Under the pieces are notes generated by a model, which saw only the letters and a list, made by a program, of their open reading frames with translations, was not told the origin of the DNA and did not search any database. From Acholoe squamosa (Eukaryota; Annelida; Polychaeta; Phyllodocida; Polynoidae), in assembly GCA_949317995.1 (NCBI GenBank), contig OX439038.1:70566659-70630658 (forward strand): a stretch of DNA of 64,000 bases, written 5' to 3'. Both the position numbers and the translations under genes were made by a program. Below are positions 46,878-60,194 of the stretch, piece by piece; position 1 is the first letter of the stretch; each line of letters opens with the position of its first letter.

Positions 46878-49800
46878 GCTGAAGGATTGGACCTCTTTAT
46901 ACCAGTGTCCAGTATTTTAGGGTGACCTCCGTTACTATCAGCCTTTAGTGGCCCTGGGCAGAAAATAAAAAGAATATTCTGGTTAATACCAGACTAAAAT
47001 GAAGATCAATTAGGAACATAGTTATGTGCCAGATTAGGACTTGATATCTCCTGACATCTCCGGACTAGATGCATTTCCCTGGCAAAATCTGAAGTAGTTT
47101 TTTTTAAGGTGAGTGACTTCTGTTACCATGACTAAGCATGTATTATTAAAGTGGAAACAAAAATAACTAGTACTACTCCAAAGAAAATGAAAAAAGGAAA
47201 CTGTATTGCAAAAATCAGATTGATTGATGGTATATCTAATTTTTTTTTAGGGAGAAAGTACTGTGAAAAAGTGACCTCCGTTACGAGTCAAGCCACAATG
47301 TCTAGCTTTAAAATCCTAAGTTGGTCAACTCATTTTTGACACACCTTGAAATCCAAAAATTAGCTACTCCTTGAGCACAAGGTCATGACACATTTAACCT
47401 TGGCCAAGGTCAAGGTCACCCTGTTCAATGTCAAACACCTAAATTTGGCAAAAATTAGCAAGGAAATCATGTTTATGGCTATAAAATTGGCTTTAATTAT
47501 TTTTTTGGCATGCTGTAAAATACTAAAATGGCCACATCTTTGAGTCTTTTTTCATAGTTCCAACAATTTTGACCTTAGACAAGGTCAAGGTCATCCTTTT
47601 CAAGGTCAAACATTGTTGAAATCAGCTGGGAAATTAAATTTATGACCATAACATTGGTTTGAATTTACTTTATGCCATGCTTTGAAATACTTGGTCTACT
47701 TTTTGAGTGCATTTTCAGGGTCATAACACAGTTGACCTTGGCCAAAGTCAAAGCCATCCTTTTCAAGGTTAAACACCTCAAATTGGCTGGTTATTAGCAG
47801 CTCATCCTAAAAAAAAATGGGAGAAAATTTACACTTTTGAGAACACAGAAACAGGCCATTTAAAGGTAAAAATGCTTTTTTGTCCAAAAATGAGTTATGG
47901 TAATTTTATTAGAATGGATGTCAATTTAACTGAATCAAACATTTTTAGCTAGATTCCCACACTGAATAGTGTAAAATCATCATAGATCCTGCTGGATGGG
48001 ACTAATATGCTGATATAAGTGGGGGATATTAACTAATGACAACAGAGTATTTCAGGTTGCCATGGTAATCAAATTTTGAATTTTCTTTAAATTTGTATTG
48101 AAAATGCCACTCCACCAGCTTTCAGAAGATGTAATGTGAACTATCAAAACAGTATGTTCAGAGATAACACAAAGTATATCATTGTGATTACAGTATAGTA
48201 ATACTGATTAATTTTCCTGAAATTGATTGGTTTTGTGAATATATGACCAGAGCCTTTATGAGGCATTTTACAGTTTAAGATATTTGGCATGATATCTTTC
48301 AACAATGGTTTCAATATACTTCCCATGCTCTTATTAATGTGTATTTTATGAAATGAAAGCTCTTGATGACCTTTTTTTAAATACTCTTTTCTCTGAGGCC
48401 TATCCCTTAGTTTTAAGGATGGGTCAAAATGGTCTTCTTTTTATTTAATTAATACTTTTTCAAAGTTCTAACATTGTTGACCTTAGCCTAGGTCAAGATC
48501 ATCCTTTGCGAACACCTTTGGTAACATCTCTGAATTTTTAACCTGTGATTTGTGCCTTTATATTTGTTTGAAGCATATAATATATCTTTAACAATATGCA
48601 GGGTAACACTCATTAATAGTTCAAAATGGCTGCCATAAATTATACATGGTTCTAAATGTCATGAATAGATTCCTGGACTTCAGAAATGTCCTTTTAGTAC
48701 TAATTCTTTTTTGTCTTTCTATTTTGATTAGGGATCGAGTAGTCATTTTTTGAAAACACCCTATTGTTCCAAGATTTTGATCTAATTCTGGCAGCCATCT
48801 TGATTATCTCAATTTCATTCATAGTTGATATTGTAACAGTTACAGAGAACCCAGGGTCTGGCTAAAAATCCATCTTCCACCAAATACTATAGTCAGTCAC
48901 ATTAAATTTTAAGTGTCCTTGACCTTGTGGAACACAACTTTGACCTATTTACCTAGGTCAACCATGTCAACTTTAGAATTCCAAGCTTGTTAAAAAGTGT
49001 ATATAAACCAATTTTGTAGTTGTAAATATGATTCCCTTAATGACTAAAATACCTTAGTGTTTGACCTGGTAAGGATAACCAGTGATAACATTGAACTTGA
49101 GCACGATCTACCACATTATGGCCTTCCTTGGTCTTAGACCACATTAGTATTTTTTAAAGCATGCCATAAATTGAATTTAACCTAATTTTATGGTCATAAA
49201 TGCAATTTCCTTGCTGCTTTTATCCAAAATAAAGTGTTTGACCTTTCAAAGGAGGACCTTGACCATCTCAACCATGTTATGACCATGAAAAGGTAATCAG
49301 GAAGTAAACCATTTTAGAATTTTAAAGCATGTCAAAAAGTGAATTTAAACCAATTTTATGGCCATAACTTTTATCCCCTTGGTGTTTTGACTTTGAAAAG
49401 GATGACCTTGGCTAGGGTCAATAATGATAGGACCTTGAAAAAGGACCCAAAGAGTTGACCATTTTAAGTTTTTAAAGGTAGACATTATTTGTCAGAGAAC
49501 TGAACAGGTGGGGATTTTTTTTCCTATGCTTCCCCGGAACACTGGGAAAATACAAAAGATAGGGGAAAAAAATTAGTCGATCAGACCACTTTAATTTTTT
49601 AAAGGATTTCAAAACCCTTAAACTGCCTGTACTGCATAAATGCATCACTATAGCACTGTATTTGGGAAACCCAGAGATGGAAAGTCTATTTCATAGCCAT
49701 AAAGATGATTCCCTTGAGAAATTCAGCCGAATTCAGGTGTTTGACCACGAAAAGGATGGCCTTGACCAAGGCAAAGGTCAACCATGTCATGACCTTGAAA

Positions 49801-50836
49801 AGACACTTAGCGTTTAGTTACCTGCCTGATTTCAACCAGATTTAGGTGTTTGACCTTGAAGATGATGAGCTTGCCCTAGGCTAAGGTAAACAATGTTGGA
49901 ACCTTGAAAAAGTATTCAAAGAGAAAACCATTTTAGGTTTTCAGATGGGTGTTAAAAACTTAATTTAAGCCAAATTTATGGCCATAAACATGATTCTTTT
50001 GCTAATTTCAGCTGAATTGAGGGTGTTTGACCTTGAAAAGGATGGCCTTGACCTTGGCCAAGGTCAACCATGTTATGATCTTGAAAAGGCACTCAACAAG
50101 TAGACCACTCTAGTATTTCAAAGCATAACATAAAGTGAATTTAAACCAATTTTATGGACATAAATTTAATTTCCCAGCTAATTTCAATGATTTTTGACCT
50201 TGAAAAAGATGACCTTGACCTTGTCTAAGGTCAACCATTGTTGGAACCATGAAAAAGGACTCAAAGATGTGGCCTTTTTTATACTTTACAGCATGGCAAA
50301 AAGTTAATTAAAGCCAATTTTTTAGCCATAACATGATTTCCTACCTAATTTCTGCCAGATTTAGGTGTTTGACCTTGAAAAGGGTGACCTTGACCTTGGC
50401 CAAGGTCAAATATGTCATGACCTTGTACCCAAGGTGTAGCTAATATTTGGATTTCAAGGTGTGTCAAAAATGAGTTGAGCAACTTAGGATATTAAAGCTG
50501 ACATTGTGGCTTGACTCAGGTGCGTGAGCAGGCTATGGAAATGGAGGTAACTGAAAATGGGGGTGGGCGGTAACAGAGGTCACCGGTAACGGAGGTCACT
50601 TTTTTACAGTATTTCCTCTCTAGAAAATTAGATATACCATCAATCAATCTGATTTTTGGTATACAGTTTCCTTTTTTCATTACCTTTGGACTAGTATTGG
50701 TTATTTTTGTTTCCACCTTAATTATACGTGCTTAATCATGGTAACGGAGGTCACTCACCTTAAAAAAACTACTTTAGATTTTGGCAGGGAAAAGCATCTA
50801 GTGCGGAGATGTGAAGAGATATCAAGTCATCATCTG
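46878..50836. repeat. Foldback structure with AGGTCA-rich inverted arms
   Basis: The left arm (46878 to about 47800) repeats inverted at about 49000-50836. Its outermost 150 bp lie beyond the Harbinger at 60571-60723. Shared landmarks include GGTGACCTCCGTTAC, AGTGGAAACAAAAATAAC and GACACACCTTGAAAT. Units of about 200-250 bp within each arm contain CCAAGGTCAAGGTCA or its complement many times. The open frames at 47151-47339 (+) and 50516-50716 (-) are the same arm sequence read twice. Between the arms (47800-48900) no gene is seen. Confidence 0.8.
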
Positions 50837-50854
50837 GGGGCTGTTTTTCCTCGT

Positions 50855-51150
50855 TCGGCGGAGGGTCCGCATTTAATATGCGGGGGCCGTATTTAATCAA
50901 CGCGGCGTTAGGTGTTTAAGCTCAAAAATATGATCAAATATAATTACCAATACGGACTTCTGCGTTCAAACGCGGACCTCCGTGTTCAAACACGGATTTT
51001 TCCTGTTTTTCCTCATTTCATGGAGGCAAATATTCTGCTCCTTTTTTAGGTTTCTGTGGGTTTTACACGGGGGGGTAGGTGGGTAGGATAAGTAATATAT
51101 ATATCAAATTACAGCTCAACGCGGACCTTTTTCCTCCGTTTTCACCCCCG
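50855..51150. repeat. Subterminal CGCGGACC motifs, left end
   Basis: Words such as GGTCCGCATTTAATATGCGG, CAAACGCGGACCTCCGTG and CAACGCGGACCTTT recur here, and again at the right end (60355-60425, for example ACGGAGGTCCGCGTTCAGG). They are likely binding sites for the element's Myb-like protein or transposase; this is inference from position and repetition. Confidence 0.65.
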
Positions 51151-51177
51151 TATTTTATTATAATATAAATTAATTAA

Positions 51178-51599
51178 ATGAAAACAGGTCATGACCTCGA
51201 CCTTGACCTTCATAGGGCGGTTGTTTTGATAGTGGTCAGAGACAGACACAGAACAGCAGTAATGGGGTTCACTGTACGAGCAAAGAGACAGTACATGAAG
51301 AGGGTAGATCCCATGAGCTTCTTTACTGACAAGAAGTTTCAGGCTCGGTACAGGCTCAGCAAAGAAGTGGTCCGTGTGCTGATAAAAAACTTCGTGGCCA
51401 CAAGAAAGAGGAAGGTGCTAAGGGGCATTCATGCAGTCCCTCACAGGATACGTGTGAGTACATTCACTTCCCAGGATAAAAAAAAATGATGCCCCAAGAC
51501 CCAACCAAACCATATGGAAATCTTAGCTATGACCCCCCACTAAGAAATATAAATTTTATATGCCCAAGGAGCCACCTGACCTAGTAAATCCTGGAATGA

Positions 51600-51650
<51 letters not shown>

Positions 51651-53263
51651 CATGTGCTCCTTCTGTCACAAGAAAATGACTTTCCTCTCTTTCTCTTCTT
51701 GCAGTTCTGTATAGCCCTGAGATATTTTGCGACAGGCGCAAACTACTCAGCAGTAGGAGACTGCCATGGGGTGTCTAAGAGCATGGTGTCTATCAGTGTA
51801 GCTGCTGTGTCTGATTACTTCCACGACCACTTGGCTGAGTACGTGCACTGGCCTGATCTGGAAACAGAAAAAAACAACAAAGCTGTTGTTTTCCTGCGCG
51901 AGAAGAAAAAACCAGGATGTTTTGGCCTGGTAGACGGGACTCATATCGCCATACACTGCCCCAGGGGTTTAACAGAAGACGAGAACCAGTACTATTGCTA
52001 CCGGGGTTACTACTCGATAAACACTATGGTAAGTCATTTTATTTTCTTGAGGAAAAAAAACCAATTTTCCTTTCTCCTCCATAATATTTTAAAGGTAATA
52101 ACGTGTAAATTCTTGATAATAATTTATGTTAAAATCAGAATAAAAACAAATTAATCTCTAAAAAAGATTTTTAATTTTCAGATAGTCTGTGACTTCGATG
52201 GTCTTATCATGCATGTCAATGCCGCTAACCCCGGTAGCTGTAATGACGTATACGTGATGAATGGGTCCCAAATAAAATATCTCGGAGAAAGACAGGACTT
52301 CAAGGGACTCTTCTTACTCGGAGACTCCGGGTAAATATATTTCTTTTCCTTTCATAAAAATCTTTTTGCCTACTAGACCATTTACTTTCTTTTGCTTTAA
52401 TATGAGTTTAATTGCATTTCATGTAAAATAATGGTTATGATAAAAAATAAATTTTTTTTATCTTTTTTCGTACAGATATGTCCTGACTGACTACATTTTG
52501 ACCCCGGTCAAGTTTGAGGAAACCGTAGGAGATGTGCTGTATAACCGGTGGCACAAGAGCACGAGATCTGGGGTGGAAAGAACAATTGGTCAACTCAAGC
52601 AGCGTTGGAGGTGAACAAATTTTTTATTTCTTGGAACAAAACCAAGGTTCTGCCTTTCAACCTTAAAAAGAAAGAGAACACAAGAAGTTTCCCGGATATT
52701 TTTATAAATATTCTAACCACTTATCCTATTATATATGGCACTTTGCACATGACATATCCAAATAAATATGCGTTAAACTTAATTACTTTTACTGATATCC
52801 AACAACAACATCCAGTCACCCGTTCCTTCATATATTTCCCACATGGCTATTTATCTGTTTATGTAACTGTTTCTACCCAAAAGTTTGTACCTTAAGTCAC
52901 ATAACAAATTGTTTTTCAAATTTAACACAACAACTTTTTTCCTTCAGATGTCTAGACTCCAGTGGGGGGTACCTATTCCATACACCCAGGAGGGCAGGAC
53001 AGATAATAGAGACCTGTGTAGCTCTCCACAATTGCGCTAAGGTGGGGAGATGTCAACTCCTGCGGGATTATCCAGCCCATGACCAGTTCAGACGTCTGCA
53101 GGAACCCATAAACCAGCCTGACAATGTGGGAGGACAAGCTCGTGTCATGTTCCACAACATGCGGGCTGAGTTCATCCGTGAGTGGTTCCGGCCGGAATTG
53201 GAGCCAGCTCGCGCTAGGGCTGCAGTGCAGCGTTTGGCTTTGCAGCGCTTGCCAGTGCGCTAG
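51178..53263 (+). CDS. PIF/Harbinger DDE transposase (HARBI1-like), five exons
   Basis: Exons 51178-51453, 51705-52028, 52182-52330, 52476-52610 and 52948-53263 join in frame with consensus splice sites and give 399 residues (371 if translation starts at ATG 51262, which begins MGFTVRAKRQYMKRVDPMSF). The N-terminal part has RYRLSKEVVRVL and ALRYFATGANYSAVGDCHGV, a helix-turn-helix-like segment. The catalytic domain shows LVDGTHIAI (first Asp), NPGSCNDVYVM (second Asp), LLGDSGYVL, and VERTIGQLKQRW (Glu). The C-terminal HNC-type segment (ETCVALHNCAK) is also conserved. All three acidic residues are present. Intron 1 contains an (AT)n tract. A poly(A) signal AATAAA lies at 53434. Confidence 0.93.
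51603..51648. repeat. AT dinucleotide microsatellite
   Basis: About 23 uninterrupted AT units in intron 1 of the transposase gene. Confidence 0.95.
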
Positions 53264-53876
53264 GGTAACCAATGTGAACAGGGATGATAGCAGTTTTATA
53301 GCACAGAATGTTTAATTGTAATCGTACTTTGGTTAAAAGACCGACCAATTAGGAGCCTCAAACTTTATGATCAATTTCAAGGATGCTGTAAATATGTGAA
53401 TTAACCTTTACAATGACAATGAATTTTTTTTCTAATAAAATGGAAAAGACAAATTATTTCTCCATGTTACCTCTATTTTTATCATGATATATGAGCAGAA
53501 ACATTAAGTACATGTACTTTCTGATAACTCAAGAAAGATAACCAGCAACAAACATAAATAGTATAAAAGTAGATAAAACAAAGGAAGCATGCTCCTTATC
53601 TAAGGCACATAATGTAATACCTGAGTATTGAAATGATCATCGTAACACTGATACGCTTAGCACCCACTGATTGTTCAGTACCTGTCAATGATATGCACAT
53701 TATACAGTTAAATAACTTTCTGTTATTTCTCTTAAGAAGTTATACCTTCATCATGCTATGTCCTTAATAGCTACATCATAGAACGAAATGAAAAATAAAT
53801 TGTACATAAAATACAATTCTTTTTAGCAATGACTGACTTTTCTTGGTTGTATCTCGCGTTTTGACACAACAGTTTC

Positions 53877-56800
53877 TTATTCTCTGTTTTTCCTTTTAAT
53901 TTTAATGCGCTGGGATCTTTTAACGGGCCTGTTATCGTGGTCTCTATCTGAGACAGATCCCTCAGTGTCTGCTTCCGAGGTTCCCCCTTCCCTCCCATAG
54001 TTCTTCAATGATTCTAATATAGCCACTGCTTCTGCCATGGGTACCCGCTGAATTTTCACATCCTGTGGTGCATTGTCCTCTGTCTCTTCTTCCAGCTGCG
54101 TTGAGTTTGGTGGAACAGCTGTGTCCTTTGATGGACAGCTGTCTGTAAGTCCGTCCTGCTGAGACGAGCTCTGTAAGATGCCATCTTCCTGTTGTGGGCT
54201 GTTCTGTATCACTACCTCCATTTGAGGGGGGCTGTGAATGACCTGAACCTCCGGCTGCACTCTGTCCTGTGCTTCAGTATCAACTCCCTCTGATCCCATT
54301 ACTTCGGCGGGTGTAGTGTCTTCCTGGACTAAGACAACCGTAGAAGAGGGCATAACTGAGAAAGAAGGCAACTGGGTCGCGTCAGGCTCGAGACTGGACT
54401 GCCGGTTGACCGCTGAAAAAAAAAATTTTTATTTAAAGACTATATATATTTTATAACATTAAGCATAAGAAATGATTTTTAACTGACAGTTTTTCAACTT
54501 TGCACTTTAATAAGCTCCATGACATTAATTTCTTTCATAATTCTATTTGTAAAAGAAATAAAAATATATGGAAATTTCTTTTTAACGGACCTGTTGCTGG
54601 AATGAGTATTTTATCCGGCTGTTCGGTGGCCTCTTCAGGGGAACAAGTCTGGTAGAGCTTCGGCTGACCATCTAGAAACCAAAGCAATGTAATGAAACCG
54701 GTGTGTCATGACATCTTGAACAATAAAAATAGATATATTGCTGTAATTAAGGGTTAATATTCTATGTCAATTTTTAAAATATATTTACATCCAAGATGGA
54801 ATACCTAAATAAACATTTTAATGGTGTTTTGCGTATTAAATGTGCTTTTTTTTTAAATGAGTTAAAGATATTTTAATCTACTTACTGACTGGAGGCTCTG
54901 GGTGCGTTAAACTTAATTCCAAATGTTGAGTCGGATGGTCTACGTGGAAATCTCCATTGTCGCGCGAAGGAGGGAACACAGGTTCAGATGGCTGAGCAGG
55001 TGGTTGAGCTGAGTTTGCTGGAAATGGAGTAAATGAAAAGAAATTAAACTGGCTGATTTATTAAGAACCGAATTATTTTTAATAGATGATTTTAATGAAA
55101 TTTTTTTTTTCAAGTTCTTTTATTATATTGCTGAACCTGGCCGATAGAACATATTTAATAAGAGAAATAGTGAGAGAGAAATGGATGAGAAATAGTCATT
55201 GAAAAAAAATTAACAAATTACCTTCTAACACTGCCTTTATGAGGTGCTGGCTGTTTATTCTTTCTTGCGCCGCTGTCAAATGAGACAAATTTGATGTCAC
55301 TGCAACTAATACCTTGTCTGTTTTCTCAGCCACCGACAGAGACAGTTCTTGTTCCTTCCTGACCGTGTCAACTGAAATAGAGAGGCTTGCCATATTCTGG
55401 CTTAATGTCGTTACAATGTCATTTAGGTTCACAACAGTCGCATTTATTTTATCATGTGATTTGCTGACCGCTGCAGCAGCCTGAAGTTGTGAATCAGCTA
55501 TGTCTCCTGCAGCCTTAAAAATTTGTTTTCCCACATTTTCAAGGCCCTTGGCTAGTTCTACTTCTTTCTTCACACTACGTTCAGCCAATTTCTCCTCTAC
55601 CTCAAGCATAGTATCCCTGAGCGATTTATAATCATCTATGTTGGAATTTTTTATTTGCATTATCCTTTCGTTGTGAGATTTCAATGCTTCCTTCAGGGCT
55701 CGCATATTATCTGAGGCCATGTCAATTAGATTCTTTTTAAGAGCAGCAGACATTTCACGAGAAGCTTTGTTGAAGCTCTCAGTTATACTCTGAGCCAAGT
55801 CTTTTGTTGAGTCTGCTATCTGACCTTGAGTCTGCATAATTTTTTGAACAAGCTTCTCCTGTTCTTCGCCAATTACTTTGTTTGTCTCCTTTACAACATC
55901 TTTTAGGCTATCTACAAGAGCAAACATTTCTTCCTTCCTCTCCTGGGCTTCTTTTTGTTGTATGGCATCAGTTTCTAGTATGGGGTCAGTCTTTTGGTTC
56001 TTTTCTCCCTTTTTGGTGTTAGTTTTCTTTTGACTGAAGAGTTCCTTCTTGGATTGAGTTTTCTGGTTAACAGCACGCTCTATTTTCTGTAAAGCAGGAC
56101 TGTTAGGAGTTGTACCTTTGGCTTTGACAGCCAAACGTGGAGAGCACCTTCTTCCGGCCTGAGAGGTGAAAACTGGAGATTCTTTCTCTTTGTTTTGGTT
56201 AGGAGTACTCGTACTGAAAGCTTTATATCCTTCAGGAAACTCTGGTTCATCCTCTTCCAGGTCTGGCAGTGATGCATTTATTATCTTCGAGAAAGAAGCC
56301 GATCTGCGAAGGCGTGGCCTCTTTGCAGGTTGGTCAGATATATGTTCAGTATTTATTTCATATTTATTTACCTCGTTATTTATTTCAGTCCCATCTTCCA
56401 TGGAGTATTCTATTTCTTGGACTTCTGTTTCATTTATATTTTGATGAAGTGTGGGTGGAGCTTGCTCTTGTTGACTTACATGATGCTGGGTTTGCAGCAT
56501 GTCTCCAGGATTTTCTGGCTGATTGCGGACTGAACGTTCAGGGTAATTAACCACAGGCTGCTTTTGTTGTACAGTATGGGTCGGCTGTTGGTGTGAGCTA
56601 CCACTCTGCTGTTGGTATGAAGGAACTCCCTGCTGTTGGTACGAAGGACCTCCCTGCTGTTGGTGAGAGCTCCCACCCTGCTGTTGGTACAAAGGACGTG
56701 CCTGCTGTTGGCGTGAGCTACTACCTGGCTGCTGGTAGGACGGACCTCCCTGCTGTTGGCGTGAGCTACCACCTGGCTGCTGGTAGGACGGACCTCCCTG

Positions 56801-59800
56801 CTGTTGGCGTGAGCTACCACCTGGCTGCTGGTAGGACGGACCTCCCTGCTGTTGGCGTGAGCTACCACCTGGCTGTTGGTGTGAGCTACTACATGGCTCT
56901 TGGTAAGACGGACGTGCCAGCTGTTCATGTGAGGGACCTGCCTGCTGGTGGTGTGAGGAAGTAGGCCAATTAAAGTTAACATTTTCAGGGTCCATGTTAC
57001 CTGGAGATTGATCCTGCCTGAAGTTTACTCTTTGGATATTAGTATTTTTATTTTGCCCAGTGTTAGAATTTTTATTTTCTTGTAGTCTGGCACGGTTTTT
57101 CTCCTGAAGCCTGCACACCTCAGCCAAAAGGTCGTCCTTAGTTCTGCCTGAAGGTAAAAGGGATACAACACTTGTGTCTGGGGTCTTCTTTTGCTCTGCC
57201 TTTTTAACCCTGGTATTGAAAGAGTCAACAATGTGAAGAAGAGTACCAGAGTTTACTCGGGGCTTCGCAAGAAGTTGTTGTGATGTCGCATTGGATAGGT
57301 AATTTGGGTTAGTCTGTGTGATGTTATCCTCTCTGTTCACTTCTTCCTGGAAGTTGGAAGAAATGACAGGGTTGTAGTTCTCTTGGTAAGAACGGTGCTC
57401 TGCAGGGGTCATGTTCCTCTCCATTTCTGCTTCCACCCTAACCGCTTGCTCTTTATTAACAAAGGGCTCTGCAATAAAAAATAGGTGACAATGCATAAAG
57501 CTATAAAATAATTATATCCAAGCCTAAAACAGTTATTTCAGTGTAAACTTAACTTAAAAAATTCACGGTTTTACCTGTTCAATAAAGAAGCACATATTTG
57601 GGAAAAGCTAGGAATTATTCTTGGTGAACAGAAAAATTGATTCCATGTTCTTACTTACCTCCACCTTCTAGGCTTTCTACCAATTGACCTTCTAGTGCCA
57701 CTTCCAGGGCCTTAGAAGGCATACTAAGGGCCGCATAGTCCTCTCGCTCTTCTCTGTCCGGGTCATAGCAAGACCAAGGCCTGTCCTTTCGATCTCCGCC
57801 CTTCAGGTTGGGGGGCTGCATTCCTGGTATGCCTGCAGAAAAAGTTAGTGAAACACATGTTACTAATGAAATCATTTATATATGAACCATATTTTATAAG
57901 TTCGAAAAAATGCCTCTTATATACTGAAGTATCTTTGAATACCTACTTAAAGAATAGAAAAATACAAGTAAATATAGGTCAGATTTATTTACCTAAAATT
58001 ACTTCGTTACCGGAGTAATCACAGATCGCCTGTTCCAGCTCATCAAGGTAGTCCTCTGCGTCCCTCTGACCGCTGCCGGTCTTGTATTTGTTGTCTATCA
58101 TCTGTCTCTGTAAGTACAAATGTGCTTCAGTTATTTCAAACAGCCTTAGAAGACAGAAAAGAACCAGATGGATTTTAATATTTAAACGACTATATGTCCC
58201 ACCCATATCGAAAATCCAAAAAAGACTACATGAAATAATAATTTATTCAGGATGTGGAGAAAAAAAAATTTCATTTACCTTGCGTCTAGCGTCTTGGCCG
58301 AAATAATTTAACTTGTCCTTGCACTGAGGTATGGATCTGTAACGCTTCCCGTTAGCCATCACGTACTCTGAAGAAGTAATTCATCGTAGGAAATGAAAAG
58401 AATATCCATCTCATGTGTTACATAGACACAGAACATTACAATTATTTACAAGATAATATGCATTAAAATATATATATGGATTGAAATATACTTTTCTGTA
58501 TTAAGTTCTAGAGAGAGAGAAAAGGTGTTTCTAATATTAAACATTTTTAATAGGTTAAATATATTTATGAACAAAAACAAAAAACGAGACTATTTTATAC
58601 CTTGTAATTCTTTCCAAGCTAATTCCTTGAGCACTGCGCCGTCAGTGGGGTGCTTGAAACGGCCTTTCAAAACCACTTTAAGGTGGTTTGCCCCAAATAT
58701 GAGAGGCCTCAGTTCATTCGCTTTCCAGTGTACGCCCTTCATCTGCTGCTCTAGTTGGGCCAGAGCCTGTGGGTCAGTGGGGAGAATAACTCGGCCCGTG
58801 ACTGGGTCCAAAGACAAGCTGACCATGCTTTTGTTCAGATTAAGGGACCGATCCGATGAGGAAGGACCAGGTGGGACTGTTTCAGAACTGGTAGCACTGG
58901 ATCCTTGGACTTCACCGACTGCAGAAGACACTGCCTGCAGAGCCTCTGTGAGCCCTGGAATGTTAGAAGATGACTGTGGAATGACCTGAGTGAGCGCTCT
59001 AACAGCTGCTGTTAGTCCTTCAAAGTTTTGAACATTAGCAGCAGGGACAGCCCGCCCTTTCCCTTTACCTCGGTAAGAAGAGGAATTAGACCCACGAGGT
59101 CTTCCCCTTCCTCGCCCTCGACCCCTCGAGGAACTTCCTCTAGTGGGCTCTGGCAATATATATGTGGGATCAGTTTGTTCACAGTCTGGAGTCTCTGGGT
59201 ATATGTACCGCCGTTTCTCCGGCGGAGGGAAGTGACTTTGATGTTCTCTACTTGGGGCCATTCCTTTTTGCCGGCGTGCTGACAGATCTGCTCTCTGACG
59301 TTCCATTGTGTGTAGGTGTGACATATAACTGATGGCTTGATCCCCTGCGTCACCAGAGAAATTTTCGGGTCGAGTGTCATCATAGAATTCATCGTCATAT
59401 GGTTCTCCATAATTGGGGTCAGCAAACTAGGTGAAAAGAAAGAACAACCGGTCTTTAGTTCACTTTTAATAAAGTATTCTTAGAAAGACGAATATATAAT
59501 TTGCATTGGATTATTTTACAGTGTACTTATTGGACATACAATTTTTATTTATATGAATAAGGAAAAGAGGTCAAATATAGTGAAAACATAACTTATTTAT
59601 ATTAATTTCTAAGATTTCAGGGCCTACTTTAATCTGAGGCTAGGGGCTGTCTGCTAGAGACCCACACCCTTAGCAAGGGAAAAAATTTTTCCTTTTACCT
59701 TGTAACATGCAAAAGTGCCGAAAAGTATGAGAAGGGGGGAGGGGGAGGCTCAAAAAAGGGCCAAGAAGAGTGGTCTATACTGAAAAAGGGCTTAAAAAAA

Positions 59801-60194
59801 TAAAGGTCAGGGTAGTCCATTTTTTAACCCGATAATTTTTTGGTTCAGCAGATTCCTTCTCCCCCCCCCCTTTTTTTATTGTTCCCCAAAAAAATTACTT
59901 GACAGCTATTCACACGTCACAATCCCATGTTATTACAAATTGATTGTTTCAGTTCATTGTCAGAAATAGGTAGGGTGGGTGAAAGGACCTTGAAATAAAG
60001 GGCGCCAACTACACCAGGCCAGAAAGTAAACTAATGTTAACCGGCGTCATGAAAACCGATGTTTCTAAGTACGTAATCTAATTAAAAAAAAGCATGTCAT
60101 ATACAATGCACACACAGGAAGAGACAGGAGACACAGGCCTTTCATTTAATAGTTTGATGGTTGTGTTACTCACCCTCTTTTCTCCACGATTCAT
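53877..60194 (-). CDS. Harbinger Myb/SANT-like protein, unusually large (1,406 aa, nine exons)
   Basis: Exons 60194-60174, 59426-58601, 58367-58279, 58107-57993, 57832-57659, 57468-55222, 55017-54886, 54671-54591 and 54412-53877 join with consensus splice sites; all phases agree and the sum is 4,221 nt. It starts MNRGEKR, followed by an acidic region and an RGRGRGR stretch. Residues about 240-355 match the NAIF1-type Myb/SANT-like DNA-binding domain: LKELAWKELQEYVMANGKR, QCKDKLNYFGQDARRK, a TGSG turn, and ELEQAICD ending in GIPG. Residues about 580-705 are a Gln/Ser/Gly repeat. About 915-1157 is a long helical, probably coiled-coil part. The C-terminus is acidic and ends in KRSQRIKIKRKNRE. 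Known Harbinger partners carry the transposase into the nucleus and bind the element; this one has the same domain but far longer extensions. Confidence 0.85.

Noticed and set aside
47151-47339. Two similar peptides beginning METKIT at 47151 (+) and 50516 (-)
   Set aside because: They are the same DNA in the two arms of the foldback repeat, not two genes.
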